DNA from: Pithys albifrons albifrons
Lineage: Eukaryota > Chordata > Aves > Passeriformes > Thamnophilidae
Assembly: GCF_047495875.1 (NCBI RefSeq)
Contig: NC_092480.1
Coordinates: 1,612,001 to 1,676,000 of the forward strand
Direction: 5' to 3'
DNA length: 64,000 bases
The stretch's first letter is position 1; every line of letters starts with the position of its first letter. This document shows, piece by piece, positions 49,401-60,289 of the stretch. A program made the translations under genes and the position numbers. The notes under the pieces were generated by a model. The model had not been told where the DNA came from, ran no database searches, and worked only from the letters and a program-made list of their open reading frames with translations.

Positions 49401-52400
49401 TCCCCACTGTGAACCCAAACTGTAAATGGAGCCTTTGCTCCCTCAGTGCCCATTCCCAGGAATGGTGCCAGGTGTCCTTATGGAATAACCAGCAGGTCCC
49501 ATTCTCAGTGTGTGTGCAGAGCAAGGGCAGCACAGCTCAGTGGGGTCAAAACCAGTTTCTACACAATCAGAATAATCACAAGGCTAGAAAAAAGCAACGA
49601 CCCAATTGGCCAAGCTCTTGTTCTCTGTCAGAGGAAAGTTCATCACAACAGGTCACCATCTCACAAATTGGCAACAGGATCTAAAACTCCCTCTCCTCTT
49701 CCATTCCTTACAGATACAATTCAAGGAAAAACTGAAAGACATTGAGGAAATGTGCCATTTCCTGGAGGAATCCTCTCTGCAGGAAGCTGAGAGAAGAACC
49801 TCAAAGTGTTTTGGTAGCCAGGTGGCCACTGAACTGTCTGTGCTGTTCACAGGTACCCAAGGGCAGCTCCAGGGAGGGAGGCAGGGCTGGACATCCTTTT
49901 CTGTGCTGTGCTCCCTCTGGCAGCTCAGCCTGAGCCTCAGGAACTGCCTGTGCCCTCCTGAAGCAACACAGAGCAGGGGGAGGATCTGGGAATTGGGCTG
50001 TTCTCAGAGGTGAAAGTGCAGGAGTGGGGAAGCACCTGCTAAGGCAAAATTCCTTTGGGAATTCCCAGTAGACTTTCAGCTGGGTGCTTCTAATATTGGC
50101 TTCTTACAGCTGACAGAGAGGAGAAAGAACAGGAACTCCAAGTCCTGCTGGAGGTCAGGAAGGCGCTGGAGAAGCTGATGGAGCTCATGGCAAAGATGCA
50201 TCTGGAAGAAGAACAGATGTTCCTGCAGCTGAGAGAGAGGGAGAGGCACAGCCCAGGGGCTGGGGCAGCAACAGCCCTGAGGCTCAGGAAGGTGAGGTCT
50301 CTGCTGGGTTGGGAGGAATGAACCTGCACTGGGACATTCCCAGCTCCAGGAACACCCCCAGTGCTTCTCCAGGGAAGTGGTACCTGGTTCTACAGAGGAG
50401 GCTTCTGGTTCTACCCAAGCAAGACCAGCTGAAGTAAAACCAGCACTTCCTACTGATGGCAAACAGACTTTACCAAAACACTGCCAGGAAGGGTTTGGGG
50501 TTTTTTAGCTTTTCTTTGCATCATCTGCAGCTTCTCTGGCTGTTCTTTAAGGGCTGCACAGCCACAGGTGCTCTGGAGTTGTTGCAGCAGCTTTCTGGGT
50601 GGGACTGGCCAGATTCCGTGTGGAAAAGGCAGGGAAAAGAGGATTTGCAGTTTACTTTGTGTTATTTCTTCCAGCTCCTGCTTGCCTTGGCCTCTGAGTC
50701 TCAGGAATGGATCCTGGAGCAACAAACCAATGTGGAGACTGCACACACCAAACTGGAATATTTGAGGGAATTGTCCACCATCCAAACACAGCAGGCAAAG
50801 GTACTGCAAGGAAAAGCAAATTTGTTACTTGCTGTCCAACAAAAGCCTGGACAATGTGTTTGATTTTTTTAAATATGCTCTTGACAGGCATGAAAAGGCC
50901 TCTCTCTGCTTTGTGCCATTTCAGGTGTTTTTCTCAGGGTCTCCACAGTGTTTTGAGAACTATCAGACAAGCAGATTTTATGGTATTGGTGGGGGCTCCC
51001 ACAGGACCTGCAGGGAAATGCCACAAAAGTTGATCCCTCTGCTCAGGTCTGTGGTTCAGGTGCTGGAGGAGAACAGAAAAAGCAGTTTGTCACCTGAGAC
51101 TCCAGGTAAGAGGGAAAAGAAAGGCACTGCCAGGGGGAAAAACCTCAGCCACTTACTCATTTGTTTTGCTTAAATAGAATATAATGTTCTTCCTCATCAA
51201 AAAGACTTCCACATTGCATTTAAGATACACAAAAAAAGGAGAAAAGTGGAGAAGTGGATCATTTTTAGAGAGAAATATTTCACATATTTGTTCAGACTTC
51301 AGTGCCATGCCCCAAATAACAAAACTTTTCACCTGTTTGCCTTGTCTACCTAATTCTGTGTGAAATGTTTGCTCAAACACATGGTAGGAGAGGGATTGCT
51401 TTGGAAATTAATATTTGTTTATTCACACAGGTGGTGATGAAACCAAGGGCATAAAACCCTCTTTTCTTGGTCTCCTGCAAGAGGTGAACAAAGAGCTCCA
51501 AAGTCAGACAGTGGCTGCTGGGCTGGGGCAGAACCAGAGCCTGGACCAGAGTAAACCTCACCTCTGTTCCTTCTTATCCAACAGTCAGAACTGGGGGAAT
51601 GGGAAGATTCCTCTTTCTGCATTCAGGGAGCTGCTCACTGGGAGCAGATTGTGCTGCACTGACACCTGAGTTCCCCCAAAAGGGTGAACACACAGCCCAT
51701 CCCTGACAGAAACACTCACTCCAGGCCACTTCTCTGGGCCTGAGTTATCACAGGGTGTCTGTAGGAAAAGGAAAGTTTTAGACCTTTCCTAAGAGCACTC
51801 AGCACTTCATCACCCTTATAATAATTCACACAGGGCATCAGCAGGGCTTCATTTTGCATTGAATACATAAAATGAGAAATGCAGTGTATTATTTCTTGTG
51901 TTACCCCTTGGACAAAAGAAAAAAAAAGAAAATAGAAAGCAAGTAGTCTGCTGAAATGCTCCTTTTGTTGCAGCAACACCAAGAACTGCCCAGGGCTCAG
52001 AGGAGACCTCGAGGGCTCAGGGAGGGGAACCAACAGCAGTGGATCCTTCAGCTCTTTCTGCCAGGGAGTTTGTGCTTTATCAGTATGGAGTCTCCCTCCT
52101 GCAGTTCCTCAGACTCCACATTCCTGTGAGTGTTTAACATGTTGATATTTAGAGCCTGATATTTATCAATCAACTCCAGTGCTCACAAAACCTCTCAAGC
52201 CAATAAAATCAGTTAGAGAATACCAGGACTTAAATTCCAGTCCTGTTTTCTCCACAATGGTCTGGAACTCCACCAGTTATTGCAGTTGTTGTGGCATCTT
52301 TCTTGAGGTAATGGAGAATTAATCCCTAATATTGGGATAAACCATCTTTCCTTTATAACTTGGGACAGTAATTCTCTCATTTTCTCTGTACAGTTCTTAG

Positions 52401-55400
52401 CACTGCATGGCTTTAGTCTGGGTAAACTCTCCAGGATCTTCCATAACAGTTTCAAATAAATAATAAAGTTGCAGTGACTACAGCCAGAGCTCCAGGACTG
52501 GAGCACACACTTCCATTTAATTAAAAACCTGGCAAGAGGAAATCCTGGGGTTTTTAACCAGTCTCCATTTGCCTGTGGAATTGTTTTGGCTCTGGGAAGC
52601 CTTTGCAAATCAAGGCTGACATTTCAGTGAATTCCATGCCATTAATTCTCACTTTTCCCCTCTCCTTGCAGGCTCCAGACATCACCCTGAGTGTTGCCTC
52701 CAGCCTCCCCCCCAGCCAAGCCACAGGCAGTGCCTGCAGGGAGTCCTTCTTTTATCAGGTTTGCCCTCTCATGGAACCAACCTCTGCAATATTTCTGTCT
52801 CCATTAAGTTCTGGAGATGGGAAAAACATTCCATGCTTTTAGTCAGAGCGTGCTTGATGCTTTCCAGGAAAAACATAAACATAAGAAATCCTCAAGTGTT
52901 AACAAGACCCAAATATATCTGGACACAACTTGCAGAGCACTGGAGGGTGCTGAGTTTCACTGCACATTTAATGGGAGGGTCATGCCCAAAGCACATTTCC
53001 TAAATCAGCTCTGATTATCCAGTTTCTCATGGCCAAGTTGTGCCACTCTCATTTCCCCCAAATTCCCTCTAGGTCAGATTTATAGAGTCAGTGTAGCAGC
53101 ATTTTACTTACTATAAATCACTGAATCTGACTGGTTTGTTTTATTTATTTCTAAAACTGAGGCAGGCAGAAAAGTTTTCTAAAGTTCTTGATCTATAAAT
53201 ATAAACCTGCCTAGAGCAGAGAATGCAAAAATTCTTTTAACAATCTATAATGTGAATTAAACAGCCCTATGACCATCCTGGGTACATGAATCTGAACCCT
53301 TGGACTTACCTAAAATGGAGACAAACCACTGGGGATGTTGCAGCAGCTGAGCCAGTTAATGCTGGGCCTTTGATATTCATTTTTCCTCAGAATTCCAGGA
53401 ACAAACTCTTCATTCTGAGGGATTGCCTGAGCTCTGCAGGGGCTTTCCTGCTGCTCCTGCTGCACTGCCTGGCTCATGTTGCTGCTGCTGAGCTGAGCCA
53501 CGACACCAACACCCCCTTCCTGAGGCTTTTTTACCAGGTATGTTCCAAGGGCAGTCACATGATGTTCATATTTGTTAAAAAATACCACTTTAAAAGTGAG
53601 GGGCTGATGCTTTGTACAACTCCAGTGACAGAAGGGGAGATTAAATACAGTGTTTGTAATGACTTAATTACCTGAAGTGCCTTTGCAGCTACACAGGGAC
53701 TGTTCACAGCAGGATTCACATCCAGCACCTGAAGGCGCCCCCGCCTCGGGGGGAGACAGTCCCAGCACCCGAAGGCGCCCCCGCCTCGGGGGGAGACAGT
53801 CCCAGCACCCGAAGGCGCCCCCGCCTCGGGGGGAGACAGTCCCAGCACCCGAAGGCGCCCCCGCCTCGGGGGGAGACAGTCCCAGCACCCGAAGGCGCCC
53901 CCGCCTCGGGGGGAGACAGTCCCAGCACCCGAAGGCGCCCCCGCCTCGGGGGGAGACAGTCCCAGCACCCGAAGGCGCCCCCGCCTCGGGGGGAGACAGT
54001 CCCAGCACCCGAAGGCGCCCCCGCCTCGGGGGGAGACAGTCCCAGCACCCGAAGGCGCCCCCGCCTCGGGGGGAGACAGTCCCAGCACCCGAAGGCGCCC
54101 CCCGCCTCGGGGGGAGACAGTCCCAGCACCCGAAGGCGCCCCCGCCTCGGGGGGAGACAGTCCCAGCACCCGAAGGCGCCCCCGCCTCGGGGGGAGACAG
54201 TCCCAGCACCCGAAGGCGCCCCCGCCTCGGGGGGAGACAGTCCCAGCACCCGAAGGCGCCCCCCGCCTCGGGGGGAGACAGTCCCAGCACCCGAAGGCGC
54301 CCCCGCCTCGGGGGGAGACAGTCCCAGCACCCGAAGGCGCCCCCGCCTCGGGGGGAGACAGTCCCAGCACCCGAAGGCGCCCCCGCCTCGGGGGGAGACA
54401 GTCCCAGCACCCGAAGGCGCCCCCCGCCTCGGGGGGAGACAGTCCCAGCACCCGAAGGCGCCCCCGCCTCGGGGGGAGACAGTCCCAGCACCCGAAGGCG
54501 CCCCCCGCCTCGGGGGGAGACAGTCCCAGCACCCGAAGGCGCCCCCGCCTCGGGGGGAGACAGTCCCAGCACCCGAAGGCGCCCCCGCCTCGGGGGGAGA
54601 CAGTCCCAGCACCCGAAGGCGCCCCCGCCTCGGGGGGAGACAGTCCCAGCACCCGAAGGCGCCCCCGCCTCGGGGGGAGACAGTCCCAGCACCCGAAGGC
54701 GCCCCCCGCCTCGGGGGGAGACAGTCCCAGCACCCGAAGGCGCCCCCGCCTCGGGGGGAGACAGTCCCAGCACCCGAAGGCGCCCCCGCCTCGGGGGGAG
54801 ACAGTCCCAGCACCCGAAGGCGCCCCCGCCTCGGGGGGAGACAGTCCCAGCACCCGAAGGCGCCCCCGCCTCGGGGGGAGACAGTCCCAGCACCCGAAGG
54901 CGCCCCCGCCTCGGGGGGAGACAGTCCCAGCACCCGAAGGCGCCCCCGCCTCGGGGGGAGACAGTCCCAGCACCCGAAGGCGCCCCCGCCTCGGGGGGAG
55001 ACAGTCCCAGCACCCGAAGGCGCCCCCGCCTCGGGGGGAGACAGTCCCAGCACCTGAAGGTGCCCCCGCCTCGGGTGAAGCCTCTGAGGCAGCAGCAAAA
55101 CCCACCCCATCATGTCTGACCATCCTGCCCACACACAGCCAGCCCTCCCCAGAACAGCCTTGCTGTTCCTCTGGCAGCTGAGGGAAGAAAACCCACCCAA
55201 ACTGTGTTCCCACCATCACTGGGCACCAAAGGGGAGAACCCAACAAGGAAAGTTCTCATGTCCATAGTCCAGTCACAAAGATTCACTGGGAAAGAAAAAA
55301 GCAACTTCCCCAACACCTCGAGGTGATGGAACAGGTTTTCAAAGCCTCTCCAAGAGTCATGTTTGGTGTTTTCCCCTCTAGGCACTCAAGGCCTGTCTCA

Positions 55401-56436
55401 GTGAGATGTTCTCCCTCAGGCTCCAGCTCTCAGCAGCTCCCCAGGGTGACAGATCCCAGGGGATAAGGCAGGTGTTGCTAAAGGAGGAACCTTTCTCCGA
55501 GGAGGACACAGATCTCCTCTCCCAACTGTTTGAGGTGAAAGTGAAAAGCCCCACAGACATGGAGGCCTTTGAGAAGGTATCAAAGTTCACCAACCTTAGA
55601 CTTTGTTACTTTGTACAAAAATGGCCATTTAAAGTGTTTTCTGGACACCTGACCTGTGCCTACAACTGATAAACTAAAACACAGGAAATCCACTCTGAAC
55701 ACAGTGGGAAAGGTTGTCCAGAGAGGTTGTGGATCCTCCCTCCTTGGGGACATTCCCAGCCCATTGGACACAGGCTCTGGCTGGCTCTGCTTAAAGCAGG
55801 GAGGTTAAAATAAATCATTTACCTTCGTGCAAGTCCTTAAGTCACATAAAAGGCAATACCATGAAAACAGGAAGAGCCTGTAAAATTAAAACTTGCAATT
55901 ATCTGCTTTCCCCACTTCTCTGCTTGTCCCATAACACATGGAGAAGAACCTCCTGCTCCACAAGAAGTTTGAGGAATCACCAAATGACAAGTGGTTTGGG
56001 AAGAAGAGAAAGCACCTCCTTCTTTCCCTGGGCAATGGAAAGGACAGCTTGGCCTGGAGGGCACAGTAAGAATGATTGGCCAGGAGCTGTTACTTATTTC
56101 ACTGTCTTGTGTGGTGAAATTTGTCCTTCTGCTTTGCCTCCTGAATAAGAACTTTAACAGTGGCATTTCTTCTCATTTCAAACATTCCTTTCCATGTTTT
56201 TTAGCTCTGAAGAGGAAACCTGCACTTCCTCCTCCCCCTCAGAGCTGGAGGATAAGGTGGATTTGTTAACTGAGGAGCTGGTGCAAATCACAGAGGAGGA
56301 GCACCAGTTCTTAACCAGCCAAGGCAACGAAGACCTGCTCTGTTACTACCTTGAGATCACCACTTTGGAGAAGGACTGTTTGGTAAAACAAATCAATGCC
56401 TTAGAGGAGGAAATAGCCCTGGGGAGAAAGTTGTAG
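33729..56436 (+). CDS. Large type I membrane protein: GCC2/GCC3 repeats, TM helix, DPxTG repeats, helical tail
   Basis: Thirty-one exons can be joined with GT-AG borders and continuous phase into 1,803 codons; the exon lists are in the four sub-entries below. Order: signal peptide (MAFCLFVFSLFSVLP), cysteine-rich GCC2/GCC3 (ephrin-receptor-like) repeats to about residue 122, a further Cys-rich and a beta-rich ectodomain, one TM helix at about 470-495, a coiled coil, repeats with GGLMLDPATG and VPVLGV at about 767-1196, then charged helices to the TAG at 56,434-56,436. The architecture suggests a cell-surface receptor or adhesion molecule with a large cytoplasmic scaffold. That is inference. 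I do not recognise a named orthologue. No premature stop or frameshift is seen, and intact phase over 31 exons argues for a living gene. Confidence 0.85.
34648..35368 (+). mobile_element. Solo LTR, ERVL-like, inside an intron
   Basis: Starts TGTGCTGGTTTAAAGGTGAA and CCTGCAGGAGAAATGAACCC, a sequence typical of songbird ERVL-type LTRs, with an AT-rich block CAATTTAATAACAATATTCC. The 5-nt flank CATCA occurs at 34,643-34,647 and again at 35,369-35,373, fitting a 5-bp target duplication. No retroviral genes are present. It sits in intron 2 of the receptor-like gene. Confidence 0.7.
38355..39548. repeat. About 31-nt tandem array, GTTAAACAGCCCTTTTTTGG
   Basis: Roughly 35-38 units of GGTTAAACAGCCCTTTTTTG followed by variable G-rich spacers (GGCTGGGGAGG, GGAATGGGG, GGGAGGGG). 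The spacer alternates between a few types, giving slight unit-length variation. It occupies intron 7 of the receptor-like gene. Confidence 0.95.
41234..44649 (+). CDS. Juxtamembrane and coiled-coil part: exons 10-14
   Basis: Exons 41234-41423, 41556-41695, 42571-42705, 43765-43973, 44492-44649. Exon 10 opens with LLCQGLGW, the end of the TM helix, then basic residues (FRRQQLRY), as expected for the cytoplasmic face. Exons 11-14 are helical and charged (EEEMQRRKELAAEYEEGVKK, QMQLLQQELRGQEENW) with coiled-coil spacing. No kinase, death or TIR domain is seen. Confidence 0.85.
41889..42130. repeat. 80-82-nt tandem repeat, three copies
   Basis: ACTGACCTGATAGAACTTTA recurs at 41,931, 42,011 and 42,093 with AAAATACTGACCTCAATGCA between. 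Copies differ by a few substitutions. It is intronic in the receptor-like gene. Confidence 0.9.
42945..43435. repeat. ATT-rich microsatellite grading into AAATTGAAAAAATA
   Basis: Long runs of ATTATTATT and ATTAATTATT are followed at 43,355-43,430 by about six copies of a 14-nt unit AAATTGAAAAAATA. It is intronic in the receptor-like gene. Confidence 0.95.
44118..44458. repeat. Polypyrimidine tandem repeat (CCAAGCCTTCCCCCTTCCCT)
   Basis: About 340 nt of CCTTCCCC and CCTCCCC blocks punctuated by CAAG, with hardly any G outside it. The tract ends about 30 nt before the exon 14 acceptor at 44,491. Open frames on both strands here are compositional. Confidence 0.95.
45462..48355 (+). CDS. DPxTG repeat domain: exons 15-19
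   Basis: Exons 45462-45689, 46106-46441, 47113-47508, 47876-48046, 48198-48355. All introns up to 48,046 are phase 1, as in a module that spread by exon duplication. Repeats run about 17-20 residues: MIYRDPTTGLLLPF, GGLMLDPATGIEVPVLGV, TVHPLTGQSLAVGG, TYLNPLTGTVTPLEI, GVDWDWNTGQPFPLAG, RTINAVTGEIGPVIGA. A helical insert of about 90 residues interrupts the block in exon 17. An alternative in-frame acceptor at 45,357 would add 35 residues; I prefer 45,462 for its long pyrimidine tract. The fold resembles short beta-hairpin repeats, loosely like plakin repeats, but I cannot assign it. Confidence 0.85.
47577..47675 (+). repeat. CR1 3'-tail fragment
   Basis: GGCAGGGCTGAGGTTGGACT, CGATGGTCCCTGTGGGTTCC and TTCCAGCTCAGAATACTCTG form a forward CR1 tail. 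It lies in the intron following exon 17 of the receptor-like gene. Confidence 0.75.
48812..56436 (+). CDS. Helical C-terminal region: exons 20-31
   Basis: Exons 48812-48952, 49714-49852, 50110-50291, 50675-50800, 50925-51105, 51431-51550, 51974-52125, 52672-52758, 53391-53537, 55382-55576, 55944-56065, 56205-56436. The protein is rich in Glu, Lys, Leu and Gln (EEKEQELQVLLEVRKALEKL, LLTEELVQITEEEHQFLTSQ), with a hydrophobic segment in exon 28 (GAFLLLLLHCLAHVAAAEL) that could be a second membrane or buried helix. The acceptor of exon 30 (55,943) has a poor pyrimidine tract, so its exact start is less sure. The last exon ends in TAG at 56,434-56,436. Confidence 0.8.
48990..49318. repeat. G-rich GGGGTCTCTGG repeat with 131-nt higher-order unit
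   Basis: Short GGGGTCTCT, GGGGGTCTTT and GGGGGATCTCTC units are stacked. A longer block recurs at about 131 nt (GGGGGGTCTTTGGGGGTTCT at 49,046 and again at 49,177). The array begins about 40 nt after the donor of exon 20. Confidence 0.9.
53727..55068. repeat. 40-nt GC-rich minisatellite, about 33 copies
   Basis: The unit is CCCAGCACCCGAAGGCGCCC followed by CCGCCTCGGGGGGAGACAGT. Copies are identical except for occasional units with one extra C (41 nt), about five in number, and slightly diverged end copies (CACCTGAAGG). Each unit contains a CCCCCG-CCT-CGGGGG hairpin. It sits in intron 28 of the receptor-like gene. Because neither strand contains a stop in any phase, frames of 450-563 codons appear on both strands; none is a gene. 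Confidence 0.98.
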
Positions 56437-56954
56437 TGCACCCAAACTGTGGTGGTTTGGTTCTGCTTTGGGTTTCTCTGCTTTTATTATCAGGCTTTAG
56501 GCCAAGGTAAATCTCCTGGGGAGTATTTTTGCTCTCCAGCCTAAAGGCTCAGGAGGGAAAGCAGGAATTGAAGTGACAGGACTTTGGCCCAAGTTGTGAC
56601 AGTTCTGGCCATGTCCAAGTGGTGAAAAGAAATATCATTGCAGAAGCTCAGACTCAGTTTCCAGGAATAGAAGCAAAATACAGAATCACTCATTTCTGCT
56701 TAGTGTTAAATGCATTATTTTGTTTTTAACTAATGTATCATCTACAACACAGTGAGAAGTTCAGGTGACAGTTACACTTTTCTGACTTTGTGACACAGCA
56801 ACAGCTACAGGCAGAGTTAACCCAAGTGACTGCATCAACACAATTACACACCCAGAGCAAGAAATAATGTTTTCCACCACTGAAAGCAACTTGTCCAGCC
56901 CAGAAAACCTTGACTTGTCCTGGAGTCAGCACCTTTCAGCTCTCTCCCCTACAG
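56437..56954 (+). other. 3' flank of the receptor-like gene
   Basis: No AATAAA is seen on the plus strand after the stop at 56,436. A 13-nt segment (56,497-56,509) lies between a TTTTATTATCAG acceptor and an AAG|GTAAATC donor, but its phase does not fit well. Confidence 0.4.
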
Positions 56955-57363
56955 GAAGGCAGGTCCTGCACTGGCCAAGCACAGCTCTGCTCTTAAGCCT
57001 GGGGAGACAGTCTCTCCTCCTCCCAAATTCAAGAGTCAAACCCTGAAACACAGGAAACAGTCAGTGGTTGCTGATCAGTCAAACATCCCCACGGCCTCTG
57101 GTGCAGCTACAAAGCAAGTGAGGGAAGAACAGAGTCATTCAAGAGCCTCCCCTTCACCCCCCAGCACAAGAGTTGGCACCAGCAGAGGACAACTCAAATC
57201 ACTTCAGGAGTCACTGAACACCCTCAACACTTCTGCTTGTGCTCTTCAGATCTTTGCTGACAGCTCTGCTGCCCCTGGGCCTTTGCCAGAAGGAAGCAAA
57301 TTATCCTTCAGAGCAACTGGGGGGATTTATTTGTTGGGATTTTTTTTCCCTTTTCTTCCTTGA
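56955..57363 (+). CDS. Possible alternative terminal exon of the receptor-like gene
   Basis: A strong acceptor (TCTCTCCCCTACAG, ends 56,954) is followed by 136 open codons to TGA at 57,361-57,363. The reading is polar and Ser/Thr/Lys-rich (KFKSQTLKHRKQSVVADQSN). It needs two leftover bases from the previous exon; the only in-phase donor I see is the weak GTT|GTAGTG at 56,432-56,434, overlapping the stop codon. It could be an extended C-terminus or chance. Confidence 0.3.
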
Positions 57364-57454
57364 CTTGCTTATTGTTTCCACCCAAAAGTTTGTGAACTCC
57401 CCTCAGGGCCCCAGGAGCAGCTCAGATGGATTTCATAAAAAAACCAAAAGTAAA

Positions 57455-57460
57455 TTTATT
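57455..57460 (-). terminator. Poly(A) signal for BTG4
   Basis: TTTATT on the plus strand is AATAAA on the minus strand, about 220 nt past the BTG4 stop codon. This places the BTG4 3' end about 1 kb from the stop of the convergent receptor-like gene. Confidence 0.6.
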
Positions 57461-57681
57461 GATATTTACATTTCCTTTTCGACTCAGAAAAGGAACCTCA
57501 CATGGATTTTCCATTTTAAGTTAGCATAAATAGAAACATTTAAAAACACAGCTAAAAACACCCTTCAAAAACCTTTCAGAAGAAGAGGCAGGGCTTAGAG
57601 ACAGTGAGTGCTCTGAGCTTTAGCAAGCCTGGCAGTGCCAGCCCTTCCTCCCCTCCAAAAGCTGCCCCACAGCTGGCACAG

Positions 57682-59394
57682 CTACCGCTTGGTGTTGACC
57701 CAGTGGTACCTGTCCACTCGTGGCCCCGAGAAGGTGGCTGGGGGCCTGTAGAACTTGAAGCCCCTGTGCTGGCCATAGTAGGAGCCCTCAGCCAGGTAGG
57801 GGTTCCTGTAGAGGTGCTGGGACCAGGACTGCAGGGGGGCCTTGTAGTAGTCACTGAACTGAGAGCAAGAAAGGAGGTGGTGTCAGAGGGGGTTTGGGGC
57901 AGAGCAGGGTCACAGTCTGCTCATTCCCAGGGAGCACATCCCACCTCCTACAGAAAGCTCCATCCCACTCCCAGAGTCACTCAGGCTGGAAAATCCCCTA
58001 AAGTCATCCCCCTAAGCCCACCCCTAAACCACATCCCAAGCTCCACATGGACACATCTTAAATCCCTCCAGGCATTGTGACTCCCCCACCACCCTGAGCA
58101 GCCTGGGGGGAAGAGATTCACCCCAGATCCAACCCAAACCTCCCTGGAGCAACTTGAGGCCATCTCCTCTCATCCTGGTGGTTGTTACCTCCATATAAGC
58201 TCCTTTTGAGAGCGAGAAGGTTCCCCCCAACCTCCTTTTCCCCAGGCAGAGCAGCAGCTGCACATCCCTCACCTGGTACACACTGTTGGGGTTGCTGACA
58301 GTGGGGATGGCCCTGGGCTCCCTGTGGAAGGTCTCCTCATCCGAGGAGGAGCCAGACTGGGAGTCCAGGGCTGCTCTCTCCACGGCATAGCTGATGAGCT
58401 GGGGCAGCTCAGGGTTCTCCCTCCCATCGAAGCGCACGATGGTGAAGGGCTGGTTCTTCTCCCCATACCTGGAAGCAACAGCAGGGGGTGATGCTGCTCT
58501 GCCCAAGCAGTGGGGGCAGCTCTGAGTGCCACCAGAGCCTCAGATATTCAGGGTAAGGGGCTCAGACAACAGCCCTTCTCACTCACCTGCAGCTCACCTC
58601 GAAGGGGTCCACCCACAGTGTCATCTCTTGGGGCAAGCCAAGCATGTTGAAGTTCACTTCACTCTCCACACAGGCTCGTTCCAGCAGGGGGTCCCTGGGC
58701 AGGTATTGGTTTATCCTTATGCACCTGGGGGAGGGCAAAGTGCAGGGGGAGTTGAGGTGGGACACCCAAAATCATTGTTGATTTTCTCCCCACATTTGGC
58801 CTGGAGATACAAGTTCTCACTGAGAGCCCCAACCAGCAGTTCAGCCCAACAAGCTGATTTATGAACTCAAACAAGGCTTGGTTTTAAGTAATTAAATTTA
58901 AATTTCATGGGTAATATATAAGAATTAAATCAGAACAGTAGCTAAAGTCACTTCAAAGCCACTTGAGTTCTGCACCCAAGGATCAGGGGCTACTTAAGGC
59001 ACTTGGTTCATGTTGTCTTGAGGCTTCCACCCCAGTCTCTGTGAAAAATTGGTGCATCTTCACCCCTTAACAACAGTTTTCCCTTAAACTTCAGGGCTCA
59101 GCAAGTGGTTCCTTTTCATTTTGTACCATTTATTTCCAATTTCAGGCCTCCAGGCACTGACAGGGCACCCCCTGCTTCTTCTCTGCCCCACAAAGTCTCT
59201 GTTTCCCCTTCTCTTCCTCACCTGTAGGCTTGGCCTTTGGATGGGCTGCCCACATACCAGTGATTCTTGTACTTCTCAAACAGGATGATGGTCAGGCTGG
59301 CTGCAAACTTCTCTATTTTCTGCTTGCTCAGCTTGTCTTCCTTCTTCACCAGCTTTGTGATGAAAAAGACAGCAGCAGCAATTTCATCTTTCAT
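57682..59394 (-). CDS. BTG4: BTG4, BTG/Tob family antiproliferative adaptor
   Basis: Four coding exons on the minus strand: 59394-59222, 58724-58587, 58468-58273, 57858-57682, giving 227 codons (human about 223). The protein opens [23 protein letters not shown] box A ([20 protein letters not shown]) and box B ([20 protein letters not shown]) are intact. Then come [15 protein letters not shown] and the BTG4-like [19 protein letters not shown]4 recruits the CCR4-NOT deadenylase to clear maternal mRNA in oocytes and zygotes. I chose the ATG at 59,394 because relatives start at M(K/R)DEI; an in-frame ATG lies five codons upstream. Splice sites are consensus and phases chain. It is convergent with the preceding gene. 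No damage is seen. Confidence 0.95.
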
Positions 59395-60280
59395 CTTGAA
59401 TTGCAGCACAAGAGGTGCTTTGGCTGGGGGAGAGTCATCAGGACAAGTGAGACACTGAACTAGAGAGATTTAATAACATTAAGGTGCTAAGGAAAACCCT
59501 GCACTAGCCAGGAACGACAAGCCTAGAAAGCCTGACTGCCAAACACCAGATAAATTCAGCTTTGGGAATTAAAACCAATTTGAGGCATTATTAGAAGGCA
59601 CTTGCACTAAGCAAGTTAACAGGCTACATAAAAATGAGCTTAAAATACAGTAGAACTAATTATATATATCACACATGAGACTAAAATCAACAACAAGCAA
59701 AACTTAGAATTAATTACAGAGTTGTTTTAAATGCAAAGAAGACCAAAAACTTCACCTTCTCAGAGCAGAGAGAGGGAACACTCAGGATGAAAACTCAAGA
59801 TGCACTTGATGACCAGCTGCAAAGAGGCCCCAAGAAAACACCTAAAACACCATATAAATCCCATGCCAGTTAGACAGAAACAAGAACCCTCAGCCCCCAA
59901 ATCCTCTCTTACCCTGCTCTGCTTTTCTTAGTGTTTATATAGAGCAGGAAATCAGGTGGCTCTGGGGGGATCTGTAACAGCTCTCAGGTGTGCAGGACAC
60001 TCAGGTGTGTGGCAGCAGATTAACTAAACTGGTCTCAAGGGTATTTAGATCTCCTTGGCTTTATTCCAACACCAGCTCCTTCTTTCAGGGGGTGTTTCAT
60101 CGGTTCAGGGCTGAGTTCTGGTGTGTCCCTCAGTCTGTCTCATCAATGCCTCTGAAATGGTGAAGAGAAACATCCACTACCAGGTTTATTAATGGATTAT
60201 TAGGATGGTGCTTGGCTGACCCTGGCAGGCTGAACACAACCCCTTGCCACAGGAAAGCCTCACATCTGGTGGTCTTTATT
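59395..60280. other. BTG4 5' region
   Basis: No coding sequence is seen. A BTG4 5' UTR exon and promoter should lie in or beyond this stretch on the minus strand, but I cannot place them. Confidence 0.45.
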
Positions 60281-60289
60281 TAGACCATT

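Noticed and set aside
53555..55246. Open frames of 449-563 codons on both strands
   Set aside because: They exist because the 40-nt repeat unit contains no stop in any phase. The same sequence is open on both strands and in several frames, and it lies inside an intron.
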